From Rhodanobacter glycinis (lineage in GTDB: Bacteria > Pseudomonadota > Gammaproteobacteria > Xanthomonadales > Rhodanobacteraceae): a stretch of DNA of 64,000 bases. Positions 19,883-29,255 of this stretch are shown here, piece after piece (position 1 is the first letter of the stretch; each line of letters opens with the position of its first letter). Where the stretch lies: positions 496,001-560,000 of the forward strand of contig NZ_RCZB01000002.1 of the NCBI RefSeq assembly GCF_006438785.1, given 5' to 3'. The position numbers and the translations under genes are program-made. The notes below the pieces were generated by a model. That model did no database searches, had not been told where the DNA came from, and saw nothing but the letters and a program-made list of their open reading frames with translations.

Positions 19883-20020
19883 CGGGTAAAGCTCGCAGGC
19901 GGTGGCGGAAACGACCAGTTTACCTCGTCGCTGTCATCGGGCGCAGCGCGGCGCTGATCCGCCATGGCGGCCCCGGGCCATCGCTTGCTCCGTGCCGGTG
20001 CGCGGGTTAGCGTGCAGCTC

Positions 20021-20296
20021 ATGCATATCGTCTATCGAGCCGAAAATCTGTTCGATGCCCATCTGGTCAAGGATGCGCTGGAGGCGGTGGACATTCCGGC
20101 GTTCATTGCCGGCGAATACCTCACCGGTGCGGTGGGCCAGCTGCCCGCGATGGACTACATCGCGGTGATGGTGCCCGAATCGAGCCTCGCCGTGGCCCAG
20201 GGCATCGTGGGCGAAGTCGAAGCCCGGCTCAGCGAGGCGCGGTTGGCGATCCAGGACGACGACCTCTCCGCCGATCCGCTGACCGCACCTTGCTGA
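20021..20296 (+). CDS. DUF2007-family putative signal-transducing protein
   Basis: 91 residues beginning MHIVYRAENLFDAHLVKDAL, the DUF2007 pattern in which a PII-like small fold follows an ENLFDAH-type helix, with AGEYLTGAVGQLP in the middle. Function is unknown for the family. The ATG 20021 start is set by the conserved N-terminus; a longer upstream reading is not supported. It is transcribed divergently from glnS and lies 49 bases before apt. Confidence 0.85.
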   Translation: MHIVYRAENLFDAHLVKDALEAVDIPAFIAGEYLTGAVGQLPAMDYIAVMVPESSLAVAQGIVGEVEARLSEARLAIQDDDLSADPLTAPC

Positions 20297-20345
20297 TCGC
20301 TGCGGCCACGCCGATACCCCGCTTGCGACACCTACGAGGAACCTC

Positions 20346-20864
20346 ATGCAAGATTTCGCCGCACTGATCCGCGCCGTGCCGGATTTCCCCAGCCCCGGCG
20401 TGATGTTCCGTGATGTCACCCCGTTGCTCGCCGATGCCGGCGCCTTCGCCCGTTGCATCGATGCACTGGCGGAGCCGTGGCAGGGCAGCGGCGTGCAGGC
20501 GGTAGGCGGTATCGAGGCGCGCGGCTTCATTTTCGGCGCGGCGCTGGCGCAGAAACTGCACGCCGGGTTCGTGCCGTTGCGCAAACCCGGCAAGCTGCCG
20601 CCGCCGGTGGTGTCGGTGGATTATCAGCTCGAATACGGCAGCGACCGACTGCAGGCACAGCGCGATGCGCTGAAGCCCGGCGAGCGGGTGTTGCTGGTCG
20701 ACGACGTGCTGGCCACCGGCGGAACCTTGGCGGCGGCACGGTTGCTGGTCGAACAGCTGGGCGCCGAATTGGTTGGCGCCAGCGTGGTCATCGAGCTGCC
20801 CGGACTGCAAGGGCGGGACCGCTGGCGAGGCGACAAACCGTTGCATAGCCTGTTGCGTTATTGA
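20346..20864 (+). CDS. apt: adenine phosphoribosyltransferase
   Basis: Purine salvage enzyme converting adenine and PRPP to AMP. 172 residues. Seen: the N-terminal FPSPGVMFRDVTPLL, the GGIEARGFIFGAALA segment, and the PRPP loop VLLVDDVLATGGTL. An AGGAA ribosome-binding site lies just before the ATG at 20346. A hairpin follows the gene at 20879-20912. Confidence 0.96.
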   Translation: MQDFAALIRAVPDFPSPGVMFRDVTPLLADAGAFARCIDALAEPWQGSGVQAVGGIEARGFIFGAALAQKLHAGFVPLRKPGKLPPPVVSVDYQLEYGSDRLQAQRDALKPGERVLLVDDVLATGGTLAAARLLVEQLGAELVGASVVIELPGLQGRDRWRGDKPLHSLLRY

Positions 20865-20878
20865 CCCGCACCGATCGC

Positions 20879-20912
20879 TTGCGCCATCGGCCATGGCGTA
20901 GCCATGGGCGCA
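20879..20912. terminator. hairpin between apt and the convergent unknown gene
   Basis: CCATGGC-gta-GCCATGG with outer TTGCGC/GCGCAA pairing. It sits between convergent genes, so it may stop both transcripts. There is no T-run, so intrinsic termination is uncertain. Confidence 0.45.
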
Positions 20913-20943
20913 AACCGAGCCGCTGCAAAATTCGCCGTGACGC

Positions 20944-21543
20944 TTACGGTGCCACCACGCCGATGCTCTCCACATAGATCAACTCGCACGCACCCGCGCC
21001 GGTATCGTCACGCGTCATCGAGGTGTTCCAGTGCCAGCCGTCGCGGCGGCTGGCGTCGACCAGGAAGCCTTCGATATGGACGACCTGGCCTTGGCGAACC
21101 TGTTCGAGTTCGCGCTTCACACCGGCATCGGCAGGGATCATGTGCATGTTCGCGCTGGAGGTTTCGATCTCGCGGCGCGGGATCGGAAACTCGTTCACAT
21201 GCCAGTAGTAGAAGCGGCCGGACTGGGTAATGTCGATCTTTGCCAGGATGTCGGTGTCGGACATGCGGCCCCAGCCCAGCGCGAGATCCTCGGGGACCAG
21301 ATCGGCATCGGCGCTCCACGAGTAATCCTTGCGCGACAGCACGCGTGCGGTGATGTCGAAATGTGCGCGCGTGGTCAGCGTGACATCGCCGCGCTGCAGC
21401 TGCGTGCCGGGGTCGAGGTCGACCTGTTCGGGCACGTCGGCTGCAAGCACGCCGGGCAGCGGGTGCAGCGGACGGTGTCGCCAGTGCGATAGCGCACCCA
21501 CCATCACCAGCAACAGGACAGCACCGATCAGTAGCTTGCGCAT
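20944..21543 (-). CDS. membrane-anchored protein of unknown function
   Basis: 199 residues. One N-terminal hydrophobic anchor or signal (about 4-20), then a periplasmic domain with notable segments DYSWSADADLVPEDLAL, GWGRMSDTDIL, QSGRFYYWHVN and GFLVDASRRDGWHWNTS, and one Cys near the C-terminus (GACELIYVES). I do not recognise a characterised family; the Trp/Arg-rich conserved look suggests a real folded domain. The start at 21543 lies two bases after the oxyR stop, so it is probably co-transcribed with oxyR. Confidence 0.75.
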   Translation of the reverse strand: MRKLLIGAVLLLVMVGALSHWRHRPLHPLPGVLAADVPEQVDLDPGTQLQRGDVTLTTRAHFDITARVLSRKDYSWSADADLVPEDLALGWGRMSDTDILAKIDITQSGRFYYWHVNEFPIPRREIETSSANMHMIPADAGVKRELEQVRQGQVVHIEGFLVDASRRDGWHWNTSMTRDDTGAGACELIYVESIGVVAP

Positions 21544-21545
21544 GC

Positions 21546-22484
21546 TCAGCGGGAAATCGTTGCCGGGGTGGTCGCGGTATGGGGATCCAGCAGATCGGCG
21601 GGCAGTTGCCGGAGCACCTCCGCCAGGCGCTTCAGGAATCCGTCCATCGCCGAACTCTTGCGCCAGACCATCGCGATGCGCCGGCTCGGTGGGTGTCCCT
21701 TGAACTCGATCAGGTGCAGGTTCTCCACCGGCGCCACCGGCGGCTTCACTGCGGTGACCGGCAGCAGGGTGATGCCGACGTTCGCGGCCACCATCTGCCG
21801 CAGGGTCTCCAGGCTGGTGGCACGGAAACCGCTGCGCTCGCCCGCGCCGGCCATGTGGCACACCTCCAGTGCCTGGTCGCGCAGGCAGTGGCCATCCTCC
21901 AGCAGCAACAGGTTCTGGTTGGACAGATCGCTCAGTTTCAGCTGGCCCTGCTTGTGTGCCAGTGGGTGTGCTGACGACACCGCCAGCAGGAACGGCTCCT
22001 CGAACAGGAACTCGCTGTGCAGGCTGTCCTCATGCAACGGCAGCGCGAGGATGCCGGCGTCGAGCTTGCCTTCGCGCAACAGGCGCAGCACCGCCTCGGT
22101 CTTTTCCTCGACCAGCAGCAGCTCCAGCTTGGGAAACGCCTTGCGCACCAGCGGCAATACATGCGGCAGCAGGTACGGCCCCAGCGTCGGGAAAATACCC
22201 AGCCGCACCGTGCCCGATTCCGGATCGAGCGTGCGCCGTGCCACGCCGCGGATCTGCTCGATCTCGTTGAGCACATCACGTGCGCGACTGGCGATGTCGC
22301 GACCGACCTCGGTCAGCAGCACCTTGCGCGGCGTGCGCTCGACCAGCGGCACGCCGAGCTCGTCTTCGAGCTTCTTGATCTGGGTGGAAAGGGTCGGCTG
22401 GCTGACGAAGCAGGCCTCGGCGGCGCGCCCGAAGTGCCGGTGCTCGGCCAGGGCGACCAGATACTGGAGATCGCGAAGGTTCAT
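21546..22484 (-). CDS. oxyR: hydrogen peroxide-sensing LysR regulator OxyR
   Basis: 312-residue LysR-type activator. The N-terminal winged helix is MNLRDLQYLVALAEHRHFG with FVSQPTLSTQIKKLE as recognition helix region. The redox pair is present: Cys200 in EDGHC and Cys209 in ALEVC, equivalent to the Cys199/Cys208 disulfide switch of Escherichia coli OxyR. A near-consensus OxyR site lies 16 bases upstream of the start, consistent with autoregulation. Confidence 0.95.
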   Translation of the reverse strand: MNLRDLQYLVALAEHRHFGRAAEACFVSQPTLSTQIKKLEDELGVPLVERTPRKVLLTEVGRDIASRARDVLNEIEQIRGVARRTLDPESGTVRLGIFPTLGPYLLPHVLPLVRKAFPKLELLLVEEKTEAVLRLLREGKLDAGILALPLHEDSLHSEFLFEEPFLLAVSSAHPLAHKQGQLKLSDLSNQNLLLLEDGHCLRDQALEVCHMAGAGERSGFRATSLETLRQMVAANVGITLLPVTAVKPPVAPVENLHLIEFKGHPPSRRIAMVWRKSSAMDGFLKRLAEVLRQLPADLLDPHTATTPATISR

Positions 22485-22499
22485 GGGTCACTCGTTGCC

Positions 22500-22536
22500 A
22501 TAGGCTTGCGCTATGGCCTGGATGGTAACAATCAAT
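22500..22536. promoter_or_regulatory. OxyR binding site
   Basis: ATAG (22500-22503), 7 bases, CTAT (22511-22514), 7 bases, ATGG (22522-22525), 7 bases, CAAT (22533-22536). This matches the tetranucleotide OxyR consensus ATAG-N7-CTAT-N7-ATAG-N7-CTAT at 14 of 16 positions with exact spacing. It lies directly upstream of oxyR and abuts the -35 of a putative rightward promoter. Confidence 0.75.
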
Positions 22537-22565
22537 TGGAGCAATACAAGCGTGGGTTCTATTGT
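22536..22565 (+). promoter_or_regulatory. putative rightward promoter next to the OxyR site
   Basis: -35 TTGGAG (22536-22541), 18-bp spacer, -10 TATTGT (22560-22565). The -35 box touches the last OxyR tetranucleotide, the geometry expected for activation by OxyR. Both boxes are weak, as in activator-dependent promoters. Confidence 0.4.
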
Positions 22566-22571
22566 GCTCAC

Positions 22572-22673
22572 ACGTTTTGCTCGCAACACCCCGCGCGTCG
22601 GAGTCCCCTCCCTCTCCCCGCCGGCGCGCGGGTCTTCCCACGGCGACGAAGCTCACTCCGTCGCCGTTTTTTT
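22572..22673 (+). ncRNA. candidate small RNA between oxyR and the M1 aminopeptidase gene
   Basis: About 100 bases with no convincing ORF. Hairpin 1: arms 22590-22601 and 22621-22632 form a 12-bp stem (one G-U pair) closing a 19-base loop made almost only of C and U (contains CCCCTCCCTC). Hairpin 2: CGGCGAC (22641-22647) pairs with GTCGCCG (22660-22666) and is followed by seven Ts, a clear intrinsic terminator. A promoter and an OxyR site lie just upstream. The layout parallels oxyR-oxyS of Escherichia coli by position; no sequence similarity to OxyS is claimed. Alternatively it is a leader/attenuator of the downstream gene. Confidence 0.5.
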
Positions 22674-22811
22674 GCCCGGATTCCCTCGGGCTGATTTGTT
22701 GACCGTGGCCGCGTCACGGTCGCCAGGTCTGCGTACCTGTGCCTTCTGGCACTGGGTCGAAAGTCACCCCGCCCCTAGCGTTGGAGTTCTCCACTTTCAG
22801 GGAAACGCCCC

Positions 22812-25514
22812 ATGCGCCGTCTTGTCCGCCCCCTCCTGCTTACTGCGCTCGCCACTTGTTGTGGCGCGGCGTTCGCCGCTACCGCCGATCAGGCGCCGCA
22901 AGGCCGGCTGCCGGGCTGGGCCGTACCGCAGTCGTACCAGCTCGCGTTCAAGGTCGATCCGGCGCAGCAGGATTTTTCGGGCACCACCACGATCAAGGTC
23001 AAGCTGACCCAGGCGTCCGACCATTTGTGGCTGGACGGCGCCGAGCTGAAGGTGTCGAAGGTGACCATCACCGACGCCGCCGGCAAGGCGCACGTCGGCA
23101 AGTACGTCAGCGTGGAGCCGAAGGCCGGCGTGGTGCGGGTGGATTTCGGCAGCACGCTGCAGCCGCAGCAGCTGACCTTGAAGTTCGAATACACCGCGCC
23201 GCTCAACGCGCAGTTGCAGGGCCTGTACAAGGTCACCGCCAAGGGCCAGCCGTATGCGATGACGCAGATGGAGCCGATCAGCGCGCGCTTCGCATTCCCC
23301 GGCTTCGACGAACCGGGCTTCAAGACCCCGTTCGACCTCAGCATCACCGTGCCTGACAGCCAGGCGGTGGTGGCGAACACCGACCAGGTGAAGGAGCAGG
23401 CCGCCGGCAAGGGCTGGAAAACCGTGACGTTCGCGCAGACCCTGCCGTTGCCGACGTATCTGGTCGCGTTCGCGGTCGGTCCGTGGGACATCGTGGCCGG
23501 CCCGGACATTTCGCCGGATGCGTACCGTGCCAAGCCGCTGAAGCTGCGTGGCGTGGCCGCCAAGGGCGAAGGCCACCGCATGCAGCACGTGCTGGGCGAG
23601 ACCCCCAGCATCATCCATGCGCTGGAGAACTACTACGGCTTCGGCTATCCGTTCGGCAAGCTCGATCTGCTGGCCGCACCGGACTTCGAGGCCGGTGCGA
23701 TGGAGAACCCGGGCCTGGTGACGTTCCGCGACTGGCTGCTGCTGCTGGACAAGGATTCGCCGGCGCGCAACGTGCAGGGTTCGTTCAACGTCACCGCGCA
23801 TGAGTTGGCCCACCAGTGGACCGGCGACACGGTGACCACCGAATGGTGGAACGACATCTGGCTCAACGAAGCCTTCGCCACCTGGATGCAGCAGAAGGTC
23901 ACCATGGAAGTGCACCCGGAGTACCGCGCCGATCTCGATCGCGTGCGTGGTGCGCAGGGCGCGATGAGCAACGACAGCCTGGTCAGCGCGCGCAGCATCC
24001 GCCAGCCGATCACCGGCAACGGCGACATCATGACCGCATTCGACGGCATCACCTACCAGAAGGGCGCCGGCGTCATCGCCATGTTCGAGAACTACGTGGG
24101 CGAGAAGACGTACCAGAAGGGCATGCGCGCGTACATCCAGAAGCAGAAATTCGGCAACGCCACCGCCGATGACCTGGTCGCGGCGATCGCCACCGCCGCC
24201 GACAAGGGCGATGCGTTCAAGCATGCGTTCAAGAGTTTCCTCGACCAGTCCGGCGTGCCTTATGTGACGACCAGGCTGGAACAGAAAGACGGCAAGACCG
24301 TGCTGCATCTGAGCCAGAGCCGCTACCTGCCGATCGGCAGCACCGGCGATGCAAAGCGCATCTGGGGCGTGCCGGTGTGCGTGCGTTACGGCACCGCCGC
24401 CAACGGCAAAGATAAAGCACAGTCCAGTAAGGTCAGCTGCGACATGCTCGATCAGGCCACCGGGTCGATGGTGCTGGCCGGTGCCAGCAACCCGACCTGG
24501 GTGATGCCGAACGCGAACGCCAGCGGCTATTACCGCTTCAGCCTCGGCAAGGCGGCCCTCGCCGGTCTGGTGAAGCAGGTCGGCAAGCTCAGCGATGCCG
24601 AACAGCTGGCCTACGCCGATGCGGTCAATGCCAGCTTCCGTCATGGCGACCTGGACGCCGGCGACGTGCTGACCGCGCTGCAGCCGCTGACCGGTTCGAA
24701 GATCCGCGACGTGGCCACCGCGCCGCTGGATCAGGTCGGCTGGATCTATCGTCACGAAGCCACCACCGATGCGCAGCGTGCCCGTCTGGCCGCATGGGCA
24801 AAAGCCGCCTACCTGCCGCGTCTGGAGCAATTGAGTTACCAGCGCAAGGCGGGCGAGCCGGAGGAAGACTCGCTGATGCGCAGCGAGCTGGCCGGTAGCC
24901 TCGGCTTCGGCTTCAAGCTGCCGGAAGTTCGCGCGGCCCTGCTCAAGCAGGGTGAAGCGGCGCTCAAGCCGACGGCGGACGGCCATCTGAACCTGGCCGC
25001 GGCCGATCCGGACCTGCTCGGCGATGCGCTGGGCATGGCCGTGCAGGAACACGGCAAGAGCGCGGTCGATGCGTTGATCGCCGAACTGCCCAAGACCAGC
25101 GATCCGGCCCTGCGCAACGGCATCCTCGGCGGCCTGGCCAGTGTGGAAGATCCGGCGCTGACCGAGCAGGTGCGCAACTTCGCGCTGACCAAGCCGGTCA
25201 AGGTCGGCGAGATGGCCATGCTGCTGCGCGCCGGCCGTGACACGCTGGCCCAGCGCGATGCGATGTGGACGTGGTTCACCGCGCATTACCAGCAGATCCT
25301 CGATCGCACCGGCAGTTTCTCCGGTGGCCGACTGCCATCGCTGGCCGCTGGTGGCGGTTGCACCTCCGCCGAGGGTGATCGTCTGCAGGCGTTCTTCAAG
25401 CCGCGTCTGAAGGATGCCGCCGGCATCGATCGTGGTCTGGCGCAGACCAGCGAATCGATCCAGCTGTGCAGTGCGCTCAAGGCCAAGCAGGATGCGGGTG
25501 CGATCCTGCGGTAA
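22812..25514 (+). CDS. M1-family zinc aminopeptidase, exported
   Basis: 900-residue gluzincin aminopeptidase. Signal peptide MRRLVRPLLLTALATCCGAA with cleavage near residue 23. M1 features: exopeptidase motif GAMEN (near 296), zinc motif HELAH (330-334) with third ligand Glu353 in WLNEAFATW, and the C-terminal ERAP1-like helical domain (about 540-880). It probably trims peptides in the periplasm for nutrition. A strong perfect hairpin follows at 25536-25562. The 138-base leader between the upstream terminator and the start holds a GACCGTG/CACGGTC inverted repeat (22701-22721). Confidence 0.95.
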   Translation: MRRLVRPLLLTALATCCGAAFAATADQAPQGRLPGWAVPQSYQLAFKVDPAQQDFSGTTTIKVKLTQASDHLWLDGAELKVSKVTITDAAGKAHVGKYVSVEPKAGVVRVDFGSTLQPQQLTLKFEYTAPLNAQLQGLYKVTAKGQPYAMTQMEPISARFAFPGFDEPGFKTPFDLSITVPDSQAVVANTDQVKEQAAGKGWKTVTFAQTLPLPTYLVAFAVGPWDIVAGPDISPDAYRAKPLKLRGVAAKGEGHRMQHVLGETPSIIHALENYYGFGYPFGKLDLLAAPDFEAGAMENPGLVTFRDWLLLLDKDSPARNVQGSFNVTAHELAHQWTGDTVTTEWWNDIWLNEAFATWMQQKVTMEVHPEYRADLDRVRGAQGAMSNDSLVSARSIRQPITGNGDIMTAFDGITYQKGAGVIAMFENYVGEKTYQKGMRAYIQKQKFGNATADDLVAAIATAADKGDAFKHAFKSFLDQSGVPYVTTRLEQKDGKTVLHLSQSRYLPIGSTGDAKRIWGVPVCVRYGTAANGKDKAQSSKVSCDMLDQATGSMVLAGASNPTWVMPNANASGYYRFSLGKAALAGLVKQVGKLSDAEQLAYADAVNASFRHGDLDAGDVLTALQPLTGSKIRDVATAPLDQVGWIYRHEATTDAQRARLAAWAKAAYLPRLEQLSYQRKAGEPEEDSLMRSELAGSLGFGFKLPEVRAALLKQGEAALKPTADGHLNLAAADPDLLGDALGMAVQEHGKSAVDALIAELPKTSDPALRNGILGGLASVEDPALTEQVRNFALTKPVKVGEMAMLLRAGRDTLAQRDAMWTWFTAHYQQILDRTGSFSGGRLPSLAAGGGCTSAEGDRLQAFFKPRLKDAAGIDRGLAQTSESIQLCSALKAKQDAGAILR

Positions 25515-25535
25515 GCGCGAAGAAGGGACGTATGT

Positions 25536-25562
25536 ACGCCGGCACGTGGAACGTGCCGGCGT
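25536..25562. terminator. 12-bp perfect hairpin after the aminopeptidase gene
   Basis: ACGCCGGCACGT, loop GGA, ACGTGCCGGCGT, 22 bases after the stop codon. No T-run follows, so it may work as an mRNA 3' end stabiliser or a rho-assisted terminator. Confidence 0.5.
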
Positions 25563-25821
25563 CGTGCTGATAGGAGCAGTCAATCCGCCCCTGGTTTTCT
25601 CGGACCACCAACACGCTTCGCATGATCGGGGTTGCCATCACCGCCTCGAACAGCCGAGGCCTCAGCTCGCCACGACGACGTCCTTCGGCACGTTGGCATC
25701 GATCCAGCTGATGATGAACACCTCCAGTGCCACACGTTGCGGCACGTCGATACCGACCCGCACGAATGCAGCGGTCAGAAGAGCAGGATCGGGAGCCACC
25801 TCACTGTCCGGATGGGCTCCC
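25563..25821. other. gap with a doubtful 45-codon minus-strand frame
   Basis: Between the aminopeptidase hairpin and the aldo/keto reductase stop. A minus-strand frame at 25662-25799 (GTG start) reads LLTAAFVRVGIDVPQRVALE then a hydrophobic FIISWIDANVP and stops; it looks protein-like but has no clear ribosome-binding site and could be a remnant of a longer gene. Nothing else is recognised. Confidence 0.3.
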
Positions 25822-26799
<978 letters not shown>

Positions 26800-27019
26800 G
26801 GCGTGACTCCCGCGCAGAAGAATGGCTCCAGGAATCATACGCCGGGCCGTGCAGGCGCACTCGGCACCTGCACCTGCCCGCATGGCTCACTGCTCTACGC
26901 GAAGAGACAGCAACTTGGGCGTCGAAGGCGCACGAAAACCCTAGCTTCGATGCAGAACTGCGTCCGAATTAATTGCCTCCGTTCCCTTGTCTGTCTGCTG
27001 GTGGCCTAGATTGGCTATG

Positions 27020-27337
27020 TCAGTAATGGAATCGACAGGAAGCAATCTGCAGGAACCGGGTCGGATCGATTCGTTCTTTTCCTTTACGTGGCACACCAGC
27101 CTCGAACAGCCGGTAAACCAGTCGATGCTCGCGATCGATGCGACGAGACCACCAGCCCGTCAGGTTGCTCTTTAAGGGCTCAGGCCTTCCGATTCCAGTG
27201 AACGGTGACTTGCATATGTCTTTGATCAGGGCATTGATTCGGTCCACTTGGGAGGAATCATGTTCTTGCCAGTAGACGTAATCTTCCCAGGCTTGCTTGG
27301 TGAAGCACACATCGTCCGTGATGATTTCCCTAGCCAT
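27020..27337 (-). CDS. yoeB: YoeB-family mRNA interferase toxin
   Basis: 105-residue RelE-fold toxin that cleaves mRNA on the ribosome. Diagnostic stretches: DYVYWQEHD, INALIKDI, GIGRPEPLK, WSRRIDREHRLVY and the terminal CRFHY. Likely catalytic residues are Glu53, Arg65 or Arg66, and His104. Compared with the 84-residue Escherichia coli YoeB it carries an insertion of about 17 residues (near 80-96) before the last strand. The start overlaps the antitoxin stop by one base. Local GC is lower than the surrounding chromosome, suggesting transfer. Confidence 0.93.
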   Translation of the reverse strand: MAREIITDDVCFTKQAWEDYVYWQEHDSSQVDRINALIKDICKSPFTGIGRPEPLKSNLTGWWSRRIDREHRLVYRLFEAGVPRKGKERIDPTRFLQIASCRFHY

Positions 27338-27867
27338 TAGCCACGGGCCTTGGTCTTTTGAGTGACACGTGGCGAGGGCAATTTTACTTCCTCAAGCATT
27401 AGGCGGCTGCGACTATCGCTGGGGCTGAGGTACTGGACGGCCACTGCTCGAGACTTGGGTTTGACCGCCTTATCGACCTTGTTGGCAAGCGCTGAGGCCG
27501 TCAGTGAGTTGTTTCCACTCGTGCTCTTGTTACGAATGGATTTCTCAGAACCCGCGCGGGTCGTCTTGCCAGTCGCAGTCGGCGCCTGTGGGACAGGTGC
27601 AGCCCCACCGAAGTCCTCCGGGCCAAGCACACGTACGCTGGGGAACGCTGCATGGGCCTCGGCAAGACTTTCAATTAACCACGAGGCATTGGCCGGCGTG
27701 CTGAGCAAGTACATCGTCTCCTCGATGGCACTGTAGTCGTCGAGTGACATTACGACTGCGTCGCCGGCGTCCCTGCGTTTAATTAGTGTGACCGTATGAT
27801 CAGCCACCACCTCGTCGAGCAACTGTTTGAGGTTGCTTCGAGCATCGCTGAAATTCACGGTTCGCAT
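27337..27867 (-). CDS. yefM: YefM-family antitoxin with a long C-terminal extension
   Basis: Residues 1-75 form a standard Phd/YefM antitoxin: MRTVNFSDARSNLKQLLDEV, then DAVVMSLDDYSAIEETMYLL. The protein then continues for about 100 residues of Ser/Lys/Thr-rich, probably disordered sequence (to 176), whereas YefM is normally about 83-90 residues. The last part is basic. ATG 27867 starts the conserved domain. It is followed directly by yoeB and preceded by a paired TGTACA-type operator, so the pair should be autoregulated. Confidence 0.88.
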   Translation of the reverse strand: MRTVNFSDARSNLKQLLDEVVADHTVTLIKRRDAGDAVVMSLDDYSAIEETMYLLSTPANASWLIESLAEAHAAFPSVRVLGPEDFGGAAPVPQAPTATGKTTRAGSEKSIRNKSTSGNNSLTASALANKVDKAVKPKSRAVAVQYLSPSDSRSRLMLEEVKLPSPRVTQKTKARG

Positions 27868-27886
27868 GAGCCTTGTCCTCGGAACT

Positions 27887-27904
27887 TGTACAAAATTACG
27901 TACA
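27887..27904. promoter_or_regulatory. paired YefM-YoeB operator
   Basis: TGTACA at 27887-27892 and CGTACA at 27899-27904, 12 bp apart, 20-37 bases upstream of yefM. YefM-YoeB is known to bind paired palindromes with a TGTACA core; here one core is exact and the second has one mismatch. Confidence 0.65.
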
Positions 27905-28010
27905 TGTGAGTCTAAGGCAGGTCGTGAACTGTGGCAATCGGGGGCCAGAAGCATTCAGTGATTCATGAAGGAAAGCCCTTGGGGATGGCCGCTTTGTTCC
28001 AGAAGGTGGT

Positions 28011-29036
28011 TCACTTTGAACCTTGCACATCCGCCCCCACCCGCAACACCAACTTCCCCCGATGGCTCCCATCAAACAACCGATTGAGCACCACCGGCGC
28101 GTTCTCCAACCCATCTGCCACCGTCTCCTCCGCCTTCAACTTCCCCTCACGAATCCATCCACCCAACGCTTGCACCGCCTCCCGCGTCTTCGTGTAATCC
28201 AGCACCAGAAACCCCCGCATGCTCAACCGCTTCATCACGATCACACCGAAGTCGTCGCTGGGGCGTTCGCTGCTGTTGTAGCCGGAGATCAACCCGCACA
28301 GCGCGACGCGCCCGCCGATGACCATGCGTGAGAGCACTGCACGCATCACCTCGCCGCCCACGTTTTCGAAGTTCACATGCAGGCCATCCGGCGTGGCGGC
28401 CTTGAGCTGCTGCTTGAAGTCCGCCGCCTTGTAATCGACGGCGGCATCGAAACCGAGTTCGTCAGTGAGGTAGCGACACTTGTCGGCGCCGCCGGCAATG
28501 CCGACCACGCGCGCACCCATGATCTTGCCGATCTGTCCGGCGATGGAACCGACCGAACCGGCCGCGGCGGAAACCACCAGGGTTTCGCCAGGCTGCACCG
28601 GGGCGATATCGGTCAGGCCGTAATAGGCAGTGACACCGCTCATGCCACAGGCGCCGAGCAGGGTGGGCAGCGGAATGCCGGGATCGGCGGGCAGGCACAC
28701 GTAGCCCTTGGCGCTCTCGTGCAGGACCAGATAGTCCTGCCAGCCAGTGACGCCCTGCACCAGCTCGCCTACCTGGTACTGCGCCGAGCGCGACTGCACC
28801 ACGCGGCCGAGGCCGAGTGCACGCATCACTTCGCCGATCGCCACCGGTGGCAGGTACTGCGGGATGTCGCGCATCCACACCCGATTGGTCGGATCCATCG
28901 AGAGGTACAGCACGCATACCAGCACCTCGCCATCTTTCAGCTCGGGTACGGGCTGCTCGATCAGGTCGAAATCCTCGCGCCTGACCAGGCCTTCGGGACG
29001 GGCCTTGAGGCGCAACTGGCGATTGATCAGGGGCAT
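28011..29036 (-). CDS. NADP-dependent medium-chain oxidoreductase (CurA/leukotriene B4 dehydrogenase type)
   Basis: 341 residues, zinc-independent MDR family. Seen: the N-terminal PEGLVRREDFDLIEQPVP, YLSMDPTNRVWM, the active-site region GMSGVTAYYGL, and the nucleotide-binding VSAAAGSVGSIAGQIGKIMG. Related enzymes reduce alkenal/one double bonds (curcumin reductase CurA, prostaglandin reductases); the physiological substrate is not known. ATG 29036 begins at the conserved N-terminus. Confidence 0.92.
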   Translation of the reverse strand: MPLINRQLRLKARPEGLVRREDFDLIEQPVPELKDGEVLVCVLYLSMDPTNRVWMRDIPQYLPPVAIGEVMRALGLGRVVQSRSAQYQVGELVQGVTGWQDYLVLHESAKGYVCLPADPGIPLPTLLGACGMSGVTAYYGLTDIAPVQPGETLVVSAAAGSVGSIAGQIGKIMGARVVGIAGGADKCRYLTDELGFDAAVDYKAADFKQQLKAATPDGLHVNFENVGGEVMRAVLSRMVIGGRVALCGLISGYNSSERPSDDFGVIVMKRLSMRGFLVLDYTKTREAVQALGGWIREGKLKAEETVADGLENAPVVLNRLFDGSHRGKLVLRVGADVQGSK

Positions 29037-29255
29037 GCGGTTCACCGTGATGAGGAAGCGAGGTAGATCGCATTCCACTATACGGCGCCGTCGTTATCGG
29101 CATGTAACCCCATTGTGTCGCCGGCTGCGTTGAATCAGTGATCGGAATTGTTTCGTGCCCGGAGACCCGGGACCACAACCGTAGGCGGGCATGGCTGTGT
29201 GCCTGTCGTGTTCCACTTACACTGTGCCGGCCGCACGGCACACAGGGAGAACTGC

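Noticed and set aside
18014..19957. A 647-codon plus-strand frame over glnS
   Set aside because: Antisense to an unmistakable glutaminyl-tRNA synthetase.
22797..25583. A 928-codon open frame antisense to the M1 aminopeptidase gene
   Set aside because: High GC lowers stop-codon density, giving long antisense frames. The translation is rich in Arg, Gly, Gln and His with no motif, while the sense strand has a complete M1 peptidase.
25662..25799. Possible 45-residue minus-strand gene downstream of the aldo/keto reductase
   Set aside because: Protein-like in part but no ribosome-binding site and no recognisable family; kept only as a note within the gap entry.
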